A stretch of 64,000 nt of DNA from Bythopirellula polymerisocia (GTDB lineage Bacteria > Planctomycetota > Planctomycetia > Pirellulales > Lacipirellulaceae). Of this stretch, positions 36,610 through 45,200 are shown piece by piece. Below the pieces are notes generated by a model that was not told the origin of the DNA, did no database searches, and saw nothing but the letters and a program-made list of their open reading frames with translations. The stretch is from assembly GCF_007860015.1 (NCBI RefSeq), contig NZ_SJPS01000001.1:620001-684000 (forward strand), given 5' to 3'. A program made the translations under genes and the position numbers. The stretch's first letter is position 1. The number at the start of each line of letters is the position of its first letter.

Positions 36610-37713
36610 TCAATCAGAACGCGCTCCGAGCCAAGCGTCCATTTGTGGCCAAGTCGATTTTTCCGCCCCACGTCCGGCCATGATGCCAATATGCCCACCA
36701 CGAACGCGGAATAGTTCTTTGTCTTGACTCCCTACCAAATCCATGACCCCTTCTGACTGGCAAGGAGGGGTGATGTGGTCGGACTCGGCAATAACGTTAA
36801 AGAGGTTCGCTCGAAGTCGGCCGAGATCTACCCGCTCGCCTCGTAGTTCGAGCGTTCCTTCGATCAAACGATTCTCTTTGTAGAACTCAGTGATCAGCTG
36901 CCGATAGCCAGCCCCTGCCATAGGGATAATATCGCGCACCCAGGTATTCATGGCATGCCATGCCTCGACGCGGCTGGTGTCTTCGATATTTTCCCAGAGA
37001 TTTATGTAGTTGCTTACGTAATTCTCGACCGGTTTGAGCATCTTGGCACCCGCATCGATCATTTCGCCCGGCACGTTGCCAAAGGCTTCCACGACCCGAT
37101 CGGGATCAAACGAGGGATGATTCACCCACTTGGTAAATCCTCCCGCCTCTTTGTCAGAGAAATCGAGTGGTGCAGTCAACAGGATCAGATTCTTAAGCCC
37201 ATCATCGGGCCGCAGGCTGGCGTACATGGTGCTAATCAGTGCTCCAAGGCACCAGCCCAACATGCTGAACTCGTTCGAGCGGGTATAGGACTTCAACTTG
37301 CGAACAACACGTGGCAGGTACTCAAGCACATAGTCGTCGTATTTCAAGTCGCGATCTTCCGGTCCTGGAATTCCCCAATCCAGCAAATAGACGTCATAGC
37401 CCTTATTGACCATGTACTCCACAAAACTGTGTCCGGGGCGCAGGTCTAATACATAGGGTCGATTCATGATGGCAAAGACCAAGAGCAGTGGGATGCGATG
37501 CCTCTGATCTTCATGAACCTGAGGCGTGTAGCGATAAAGCTTGGCCTTGTTCAAGGTCCAGATAACCTGTTTGGGAGTTTGCGCTATTTTTGCATCTCTG
37601 GTAAGCAATTCATTGAAAACTTCCAGGTTCTTGGCGGATTGATGCCATTGGCGGCAAACATCCTCGAACGGTGAGGTGAGCGTCTTGGAGTTAGAATTCA
37701 TGGTTTCGGTCAT
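36610..37713 (-). CDS. phaC: Class III polyhydroxyalkanoate synthase subunit PhaC
   Basis: A 367-residue alpha/beta-hydrolase fold PHA synthase. The lipase-box-like GWCLGA (153-158) gives the catalytic Cys155; ESDHITP gives Asp312 and RGGHIGI gives His341. YVLDLRPGHSFVEYMV and LLDWGIPGPEDRDL are PhaC signatures. Its length is that of class III synthases, which need a PhaE partner; it polymerises 3-hydroxyacyl-CoA into PHA at granules. A PhaE-like gene is immediately upstream, and phaB and phaA follow that. The ATG at 37713 or the one four codons later could be the start. Confidence 0.96.
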   Translation of the reverse strand: MTETMNSNSKTLTSPFEDVCRQWHQSAKNLEVFNELLTRDAKIAQTPKQVIWTLNKAKLYRYTPQVHEDQRHRIPLLLVFAIMNRPYVLDLRPGHSFVEYMVNKGYDVYLLDWGIPGPEDRDLKYDDYVLEYLPRVVRKLKSYTRSNEFSMLGWCLGALISTMYASLRPDDGLKNLILLTAPLDFSDKEAGGFTKWVNHPSFDPDRVVEAFGNVPGEMIDAGAKMLKPVENYVSNYINLWENIEDTSRVEAWHAMNTWVRDIIPMAGAGYRQLITEFYKENRLIEGTLELRGERVDLGRLRANLFNVIAESDHITPPCQSEGVMDLVGSQDKELFRVRGGHIGIMAGRGAEKSTWPQMDAWLGARSD

Positions 37714-37743
37714 GGGTATTCAATCGCCTCATTCGTTGCGTGC

Positions 37744-38079
37744 CTAGTGTTGCGACTCCAGGCACTGGTCCAGCTTGGCATCCATATCATCCAACCGCAT
37801 TTCAATGTTGGTCAGACGTTCGGCCAAACGAACAAAGTCATCCGTGGTGGGGAGCTTCAAGGCCTGCATCGACTTGCTTAGCGTTTCTTCGAGTAACTTG
37901 CGAAAGGGTGTCGAAGTGGCCAACATGGCGTTGAGCGATTCCGCTTGAGCAGCGGCAAACGAGTCGCTATTAACGAATTCGGTCATCGCCTTGGCCCAGT
38001 TTTCCATGTTCGAATCGCGCATGTTCTTCATCATCCCGAAGGGATCAAAAACATTGGGTGTTTCAGGTTTCTCGCTCAT
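37744..38079 (-). CDS. Short PhaE-like PHA synthase subunit
   Basis: A 111-residue, mostly helical protein (MSEKPETPNVFDPFGMMKNM). Its C-terminal half has LEETLSKSMQALKLPTTDDF followed by a coiled coil (VRLAERLTNIEMRLDDMDAKLDQ). This resembles the end of PhaE, the partner of class III synthases, where a NLPTR-like segment precedes a coiled coil. Normal PhaE is about 350 residues, so this is a much reduced form. The frame extends to 38205, but GGGAG before ATG 38079 and lack of overlap with phaB favour the shorter start. It lies between phaB and phaC, which makes it the likely synthase activator. The identification is by pattern and position. Confidence 0.75.
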   Translation of the reverse strand: MSEKPETPNVFDPFGMMKNMRDSNMENWAKAMTEFVNSDSFAAAQAESLNAMLATSTPFRKLLEETLSKSMQALKLPTTDDFVRLAERLTNIEMRLDDMDAKLDQCLESQH

Positions 38080-38179
38080 TGTATTTCTTCGCTCCCTGGT
38101 CTCTATATCACACTCTCGGAAGGAGAATTCAGAGCTGTTTACCTCTGAGTCCCTCCCGCCGGACTCGTACTCAATCGTA

Positions 38180-38923
38180 CTACATGAAAGCACCGCCATT
38201 GACATTTATTTGTTGGCCAGTGATGTAGTCTCCATCGGCAGCCAGGAACAGAACCGCTTTGGCAATTTCTTCAGGCTTGCCAAAACGACCGATTGGAATC
38301 CGGCCCTTGATCTGTTCTTGGATTTTTTCTGGTACCTCGGCGAACATATCGGTGTCGGTAAATCCAGGAGAAACTGTATTGACGGTGATCCCGCTTCTGG
38401 CAAGTTCCAGGGCAGCCGTCTTGGTGAGGGCAATAATGCCTCCTTTGCTCGCGCTGTAATTTGCCTGACCGAAGGCAGCCACCTGTCCGTTCATCGAGCT
38501 GATGTTGATGATTCGCCCTGACTTCTGCTCGGACATAATGGGAATCGCAGCCGACATGCAATAGAAGTAGCCATTGAGATTGGTCTGAATGACTTCTTCC
38601 CACTGTTGGTCGGTCATTTTCTTCAGAGAGCTGTCCCTGGTGATTCCCGCATTGTTTACCAGAATATCTAGGCTGCCGAACTCGTCTGCTACTTTCTTGA
38701 CCATTGCACGGGCTTCGGCGGATACGCCGACATTGGCTTTCACGAGCAAGGCGGTTCCTGGCAAAGCTGCAATCTCATCGGCTACGGCTTGAGCCTTTGC
38801 TTCGCTGTTTTGGTAAACAATGGCTACCTTGGCCCCTGCGCGGGCTAACTCGATAGCGATGCTGCGGCCAATCCCGCGTGAGGCACCAGTGACGAGTGCC
38901 GTTTTCCCCTTCAACTGAGACAT
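38180..38923 (-). CDS. phaB: Acetoacetyl-CoA reductase / 3-ketoacyl reductase
   Basis: A 247-residue SDR with VTGASRGIGRSIAIELA (residues 11-27), NNAGITRDSSL, Ser at about 143 (INISSMNGQ) and the YSASK catalytic pair (Tyr156, Lys160). It reduces acetoacetyl-CoA (or 3-ketovaleryl-CoA) to the R-3-hydroxyacyl-CoA, the monomer of PHA. FabG from fatty acid synthesis has the same fold, but the position between phaA and the synthase genes supports PhaB. AAGGAAA precedes the ATG at 38923. Confidence 0.93.
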   Translation of the reverse strand: MSQLKGKTALVTGASRGIGRSIAIELARAGAKVAIVYQNSEAKAQAVADEIAALPGTALLVKANVGVSAEARAMVKKVADEFGSLDILVNNAGITRDSSLKKMTDQQWEEVIQTNLNGYFYCMSAAIPIMSEQKSGRIINISSMNGQVAAFGQANYSASKGGIIALTKTAALELARSGITVNTVSPGFTDTDMFAEVPEKIQEQIKGRIPIGRFGKPEEIAKAVLFLAADGDYITGQQINVNGGAFM

Positions 38924-38969
38924 GAGTATTTCCTTTTTAATGTTTTAATGTTTATGAGGTGTTTGATTT

Positions 38970-40151
38970 CTATTCACGGTCGAACAGGGCAGCAATTCCT
39001 TGACCACCGCCTATGCACATGGTCACGAGGGCTTTGTGTCCGCCGGTCCGTTTCAATTCATACAGGGCTTTGAGGACAAGGATGCATCCCGTGGCACCGA
39101 TGGGGTGTCCTAGTGAGATACCACTTCCATTGGGATTTGTACGGTCCTCAGGCAGCTTCAATTCTCGAGTGACGGCCAGCGCCTGTGCGGCAAACGCTTC
39201 GTTGACTTCGAACACGTCGATCTCATCCAGGGAGACCCCAGTCTTTTCGAGAAGCGACCGCACGGCAGGCACAGGGCCAATGCCCATGTATTTAGGGTCA
39301 ACGCCTGCATAGCTGTAGGCCACAAGGCGACCCAGTGGCCTCAAACCGCGTTGCTGAGCCATGTCTCGTTCCATCAACACGACCGCAGCTGCGGCGTCGT
39401 TAATGCTCGATGCATTCCCTGCTGTGACCGAACCTTCCTTGTCGAAGATTGGCTTGAGACCTGCCAGTTTCTCAGCCGTTGTGTCAGGCCGCACGGTTTC
39501 ATCTTTGTCAAAGAGTACCGTGTCGCGTTTCACTCGGATCTCAACAGGGAGAATTTGCTCTTTGAAGAATCCTTTTTCGATCGCATGGGCAGCCCGCTTG
39601 TGACTTTCGGCAGCCAGTTTGTCCTGGTCTTCGCGTGAGACGTTCCATTTCTTCGCAACATTCTCTGCGGTGACCCCCATGTGGCAATCGTCGAACGGAT
39701 CGGAGAGCGCTCCCACCATCACATCCACCAGCGTTGTGTCGTTCATGCGGGCACCCCATCGCATCGCTTGCGAGAGATAGGGGCTGCGACTCATATTTTC
39801 AGCACCACCAGCCACGGCAACGTCGGCATCCCCGAGCATGATTGCTTGTGCTGCTGTGATGATTGCCTGCAGGCCACTGCCGCAGAGACGATTCAATGTG
39901 AGTGCAGGGGTCTCAACGGGGAGTCCCCCGTTGATCGCTGCCACGCGTGCCAGATAGTGATCGTGGACATCAGTATGGATAATGTTGCCAAAAACAACAT
40001 GGCCAACTGATTTCGGTTCGACGGCAGCTCGTGCTACTGCTTCTCTCACGCACTTCGCGGCCAGTTCGCTTGGAGGGATATCCTTCAGGCTACCGCCATA
40101 TCCGCCGATCGGTGTTCTCGCACCACTTACTACGACTACTTCCCTTGTCAT
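38970..40151 (-). CDS. phaA: Acetyl-CoA acetyltransferase (beta-ketothiolase)
   Basis: A 393-residue biosynthetic thiolase condensing two acetyl-CoA (or acetyl-CoA with propionyl-CoA). The catalytic residues are visible: Cys90 in NRLCGSGLQAI, His349 in SLGHPIGATG and Cys379 in TMCIGGGQG. The family loop KFVEVNEAFAAQA-like (VFEVNEAFAAQALAV) is also present. GGGAGAATGAG lies right before the ATG at 40151. It is the first gene of the PHA operon. Confidence 0.97.
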   Translation of the reverse strand: MTREVVVVSGARTPIGGYGGSLKDIPPSELAAKCVREAVARAAVEPKSVGHVVFGNIIHTDVHDHYLARVAAINGGLPVETPALTLNRLCGSGLQAIITAAQAIMLGDADVAVAGGAENMSRSPYLSQAMRWGARMNDTTLVDVMVGALSDPFDDCHMGVTAENVAKKWNVSREDQDKLAAESHKRAAHAIEKGFFKEQILPVEIRVKRDTVLFDKDETVRPDTTAEKLAGLKPIFDKEGSVTAGNASSINDAAAAVVLMERDMAQQRGLRPLGRLVAYSYAGVDPKYMGIGPVPAVRSLLEKTGVSLDEIDVFEVNEAFAAQALAVTRELKLPEDRTNPNGSGISLGHPIGATGCILVLKALYELKRTGGHKALVTMCIGGGQGIAALFDRE

Positions 40152-40560
40152 CTCATTCTCCCGTTAAAAACATGAATTAGGTGATTTGTTTCGTGCAATG
40201 TCCAGTTGCATTGTTTGTGCCGGAAACGGAGATTGATGATAGATGGGCCCGTAAGGACACTATTGAGTAGGTTTCGGTAGTCCAGATGCTAGAGCCGCAA
40301 TCAGAGAAGGCAGAGATTATTTAGGCATCATAACCATCGCTTAAGGACACAGTCATCAGCCGAAGTGCGAAAAATATTTCGCAGACGCAGCATGGAAGCG
40401 GCTGGTTTGGAGGGGGGAAGTGTATCCAATTGCCATAGATGTGGGCGAATCCGCACATCTGGGAGAAATGAGCAAAGAACAATTTCCAATGACCAATGAC
40501 TTTTTGACGGGTTGGCCCTTAGACCCCTTTGGTCATTGCTCCTGGTGTATTGAAAATGTC
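40152..40560. promoter_or_regulatory. Upstream region of phaA / glpX 3' region
   Basis: This stretch has no gene. Two dyads are seen: TGCGAAA and TTTCGCA around AATA (40366-40383), about 215 bases upstream of phaA, and AGATGTG...CACATCT (40437-40460). Words CAATTTCCAATGACCAATGAC (about 40480-40500; 21 letters given in two parts elsewhere) and GGTCATTG at about 40530 are repeat-like and inverted. The promoter of the phaA operon should lie here; one dyad may be an operator. Confidence 0.4.
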
Positions 40561-41616
40561 CTACAAAGACATTTCCTCACCTGTCGAGTGCAACCGAACG
40601 GTTTTGAGCTTGAGATCGTGGTATGCCTCGATATGTCGAACGGTTCGGTTGCGGGCACGCATTAAGATCGAGTGGGTAACACAATGGTTGTCCTTGTAAT
40701 GAATTCCAGTCAGCATCGGGGAATCGCTGATCCCTGTGGCTGCAAAGATGAGGTTATCTCCAGGCGCCATGATATCGACCGTCCACACCTTGTTTAGATC
40801 GCCCTCCGAACAGTTTTCTTCAGCTATGAGTCTGCTGCGCTCCTGCTCGTTTTTGGGCCACATGCGGCAGAATTGTTGTCCCCCCAGGCATTTAATAGCC
40901 GCCGCTGCGATCACTGCTTCTGGACTGCCTCCGATGCCGACATAGGCATCGACACCCGAATCCGGCAGGCTTGGAGCGATTGCGGCAGCCACGTCCCCAT
41001 CAGAGATGAGCCTTACCCGGCAGCCAATTTCACGTAGATTGTTTATGATTTCGTCATGCCGAGGTCGATCCAAGACCACGACGACCAAGTCACGGACTCG
41101 CTTGTGAAGCTGTCCTGCAACGATGCTCAGATTGGTTTCCAACGGGGCATCCAATTGGACTCGAACGTCGCTCTCATTGACTGCCTGCCCGACGGCGAAT
41201 TTCTCCATATAGTGCGACGGTATCGAGGGAAATAACTCGCGCGGGTCATCTTCGGGGGACTTGCAAGTGGCGACAGCCAGCACCGAGATCGCGCCTGGCA
41301 ATCCCTTGGCAGTAAGTGTCGTACCATCAACGGGATCCAAAGCGATGGCTGCCGGAACCGAACCTTCTTGCCAAGTCCCCAGCTTTTCATCCGTGAAAAT
41401 CCCCGGCGCATCGTCTTTGCGTCCTTCTCCAATCCGTACCAGGCCTTGGCAATCAATCAAAGAGAACATCCCTCGGATCGCGTCGGAGGCGGCATAATCG
41501 GCTTGGTTCTTATCACCCTTGCCGAAATACTTCCATGCGGCTAGTGCGGCATTCTCGGTGCAACGAACCAAGTCCAAGTCAAATATGCGCTCTGGATCGT
41601 GTCGACGTTTTTTCAT
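40561..41616 (-). CDS. glpX: Class II fructose-1,6-bisphosphatase (GlpX)
   Basis: A 351-residue metal-dependent sugar phosphatase of the FIG superfamily, hydrolysing fructose 1,6-bisphosphate to fructose 6-phosphate in gluconeogenesis. It has VRIGEGRKDDAPGIF, IALDPVDGTTLTAKGLPGAISVLA (residues about 91-114, quoted in part as IALDPVDGTT), DRPRHDEIINNLREIG, ISDGDVAAAIAP and YVGIGGSPEAVIAAAAIKC. Most GlpX proteins have DPLEGT; here it is DPVDGT, a small variation. GGAG precedes the ATG at 41616. It is at the head of the minus-strand region, 409 bases before phaA, so it may have its own transcript. Confidence 0.94.
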   Translation of the reverse strand: MKKRRHDPERIFDLDLVRCTENAALAAWKYFGKGDKNQADYAASDAIRGMFSLIDCQGLVRIGEGRKDDAPGIFTDEKLGTWQEGSVPAAIALDPVDGTTLTAKGLPGAISVLAVATCKSPEDDPRELFPSIPSHYMEKFAVGQAVNESDVRVQLDAPLETNLSIVAGQLHKRVRDLVVVVLDRPRHDEIINNLREIGCRVRLISDGDVAAAIAPSLPDSGVDAYVGIGGSPEAVIAAAAIKCLGGQQFCRMWPKNEQERSRLIAEENCSEGDLNKVWTVDIMAPGDNLIFAATGISDSPMLTGIHYKDNHCVTHSILMRARNRTVRHIEAYHDLKLKTVRLHSTGEEMSL

Positions 41617-42298
41617 GATTCATTCTCCGCAATTTTTAAGGTGTGATATGACCCAGCGCGGCACTTAGCGCAAATAAATTGCATCTTTTGGCCACCGATG
41701 CACCCAGCGCGGCCTAAGGCCGCAACCAAAAATATGGAACAGGAGGAAACGAAGCTAACAGAGAAAAGGGGGAACATATTGAGTGGAACACTAATCTTCG
41801 CTGATCATCACTAATCTGATTAACGCAGATTAGTGTTCCACTCTACTTTTTTAAAAACCTCCGTTCTCTCGGTTACCTCCTGTTCCACGATTTTTGGTTA
41901 CGGCTAGGTGCCTCGGTGGCTTGAATAATATGCGCAGCCTGCAAAAACTCGAATCGTTGGTAGCAAAGGTTGTGCATATTCCGTGCCTGAACTCAAGGAT
42001 AGCCCGATATCTACGCGATAGCTTTTCGTGAACGCTAATTCAAACTGTGCACATTTTCGGCAGGAATATTTGTAACCAGGGATTGAGAGCTTTTCTGGCT
42101 GCGGAGTTATTCGCCAAGGAGAGTTTGATAGACATCTGATATCTTGCGGCGGGTGGTATAGCCGCTTTACTTGGCGAAGTGCCGCTTCTAACAGAGGATG
42201 TGCACTCAGCCGCGAGTTAGAAAGTTTGCGAGTGTGGATTCCACAACGGTCGATTCTCGGAAGTCTCGAAAAACGGTTGAGTTTCTGATTGGCGATAG
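41617..42298. other. Gene-free region with fold-back element
   Basis: No gene is supported. It contains the element at 41691-41920 and, on both sides, A/T-rich sequence without a family pattern. From 41930 the words GCAGCCTGCAAAAACTCGAATC recall AAGCTGCAAACACTTGAATC at 51677, next to the second element, so the related unit may extend about 40 bases beyond the inverted ends. Confidence 0.5.
41691..41920. mobile_element. MITE-like fold-back element A
   Basis: About 230 bases with long imperfect terminal inverted repeats of roughly 60 bases. The left end is GCCACCGATGCACCCAG, CGCAACCAAAAATATGGAAC, AGGAGGAAAC. The right end, read in reverse complement, is GCCACCGAGGCACCTAG, CGTAACCAAAAATCGTGGAAC-like, AGGAGGTAACC. 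Inside, GAGTGGAACACTAATC (from 41780) and GATTAGTGTTCCACTC (to about 41843) form a second perfect inverted pair. No coding sequence is present. The structure is that of a non-autonomous palindromic mobile element or large hairpin; target-site duplication was not evident. Confidence 0.7.
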
Positions 42299-45200
42299 TT
42301 ATCCAAAGACCTGCTCCAGCAGTTCTTCGGTAAGCCATGCTTCGGGCAGTTTTTCGGCATCGTTCGAGTCAATGAATCCAAAGTCAACTGCCTCCGTGTC
42401 CCCTCCCCGCGGGAGAAAAGTGTCATCCGCAAACATGGAATCGTAGCTAATTTCCTGTTCCCATGAGGACTCGGTGAGGGGAACCGATTCGGCCTCGCCA
42501 CCATCCTCGAACAGATTCAGCGCCATGGCGGCATCGATGGCAGCCCGGTAGCTCGTTAAGGGGTCTTCCGTAGTACTCACAAGTAGTGATACCGATTCGA
42601 CAGGTTCGCCAACAGCTAACGTCGCGAGCATTGGCGGGACAGTTGCGTATTGCAGCTGCCATACGTCGAGGTCGTCGCCATCGACGTCCAGGTCGTTGTC
42701 GGCATCGCCATCGGTTTTGACGGCATTGGGCATGACGATGCCGAAGCCGCGCTGCCAGGTGAGGAAGTCTCGCCCATCAACGTCGCCGTCGCCATCAAAA
42801 TCGGCGGAATCGGGAACAGCTACAGCTACTTGGACTTCGTACGCGCCAATGTCAACACGAAGCCCACCGCCTGAGTCGACAACGCGTAGGAATCCAACGC
42901 CTCGCTGGTCGTACTCCATGGCGTCAAACATGACAGTCGGGTCGCCCATGTCGATGGCCGGGCTGCCTGCGAGCAGGGCATGAGTCAGCGTCGATCCGCC
43001 GTTGTCGGCCAGCGGGCCGAGAATCGAGGCCAGCGCCGTGGGATTCGTGCCATTGCTCGTGGCGGTGATGTCAGTCGCGCCGACCGTGATCCCACTCAGG
43101 GCCTGGGCTGTGGTCTGGCTGCTATCGCCGATTAGGTTGTAGCCGTTGAGGATGAACGTGTAGCTAAAGTTTCTGATCTCATTCGCAATGCTGTCCGTGT
43201 TGCCAGTGATCAGGCTGCCGGTGATGGTTCCCGCACCGTCGTAGTTGAAGATTCCGCCGCCGGAATTGCCCGTGATGGTGCTGCTGGTGACGGTCGCCGA
43301 GCCGAAGAAGTTCGAGATGCCGCCGCCGGAGCTAGCCGAATTGCCCGAGATGGTGCTCCTGGTGATGGTCGCCATTCCATCGTTGAAGATTCCGCCGCCT
43401 CCGCCCGAGGCGATATTGCCCGCAACGGTGCTGCGCACGAGAGTCAGATTACCAGCGTTCCACAGTCCCCCACCCGCGTCGAAACTAACCTGAGTGGCTG
43501 TATTGCCGCTGATGACCATGTCGGTAAGCGTGGTCGTCGCACCGGCGTCGTTACGTAGGCCCGCACCACGACCGGTCCTGCCGCCGGAGAACGTGAGGCC
43601 GCTGATGTTGGCAGTCGTTGCACCACTGACGCGCATCACGCCAGAATTGCCCCCCGCATCGATCGTAAGTAGGTCGGCGCCCGGACCCGTCACGGTGAGG
43701 TCGTCGCTGATAGTAAGCATGCCCAGAGTGAGTGGGATCGTATCGCTGGCCAGCGCGGCATCGAACGTGATCGTATCGGCGCCCGGAAACGCGTTCGCCA
43801 GCTCGATCGCTTCGCGGAGGCTCAAGTCGCCTGGGGAGTAGTCGCCGTCGCTTTCGTCGACGTTGGTGTCGACCAGTAATAGCGCCGGTATCGACTGCAG
43901 TTCGAACGCGCCGACATCAACACGAAAGCCCGCTACTCGCGAAAAACCGCTGCCGCGCTGATCGAAGTTGGGCGGCGCCGTGAAAGCCGGATTGCCGGCC
44001 TCGAAGGCCGGACTGCGGGCCACGAGGGCGTGGGTCTGGGTCGGCCCGCCGTTGTCGGCTAGCGTGGTGTCGAGAATCGAGGCCAGGGCTGTCGGTACCG
44101 TCCCATCACTGGTGGCAACGATGTCGGAAGCGCCGACCGAGACGCCACTCAGGGCCTGGGCTGTGGTCTGGCTGATGTCACCGATGACGTTATAGCCGTT
44201 GAGGTTGACCGGGCCGCCGAAGTTGCGAATCTCGTTGCCAACGCCGGCTGTATTGCCACTGATCAGGCTACCGGTGAGGGTGGCCGTGCCGCTGCTGTTG
44301 ACGATACCGCCTCCGTCAAAGCTAGCCGAATTCCCGGAAAGGGTGCTGCTAGTGATGATGGCCGTGCCGCCAGAGTTCAAGATGCCGCCACCGCGAGAGT
44401 TGGCCGAATTCCCTGAGAGGGTGCTACTGGTGATGGTCGCCGTGCCGCCTAAATTTAAGATGCCGCCGCCGCGGGAGCTAGCCGAATTACTCGAGAGGGT
44501 GCTAGTGGTGACGGTCGCCGTGCCGTAGTTAGAGATGGCGCCGCCGTTGCTGGCCGAGTTGCCCGAGAGGGTGCTGCTTGTGATGGTCGCCATGCCGAAG
44601 TTCAAGATGCCGCCACCGAAGCTCGCTGAATTACCCAAGAGGTTGCCGTTGGTGACGGCGACCGTGCCGAAGTTCCATATGCCACCACCAGAACTTGCCG
44701 AATTCCGGCTGATCACGGATTCGCTGAGCGTGAGATTCTCACGATTAGAGATCGCGCCGCCATCTCCCGCAATATCGCCGCCGGTGAGCGTCAGGCCACG
44801 GAACTGCACGTCGATCTGGCTCGCCGTGCCGTCGTCGATGTTAAAGATCCGGTAGCCGTCGCCCGTATTGAAGATGTTGTCGGTGCCATTGCCGGCATCG
44901 ATCGTGAGGCCGCTGGCCAGCGCGGTGGCGTCGATGGTGACCGCGCCGGTGATGGTCATTTCCCCCAAGAGGTCGTCGAGCAAGATCGTGCCGCCGGAGA
45001 GCGCGGCAGCGAAACTGATCGTATCGGCGCCCGGAAACACGTTGGTCAGCTCGATCGCTTCGCGCAGACTCAAGTCGCCGACGGAGTAGTCGCCGTCGCT
45101 TTCGTCGACGTCGGTGTCAACCAAGAGCGCCGGCAGCGGTTGCAGTTCGAACGCGCCGATGTCAACACGCAGACCATACACGCGCGGAAAGCCACTGCCG

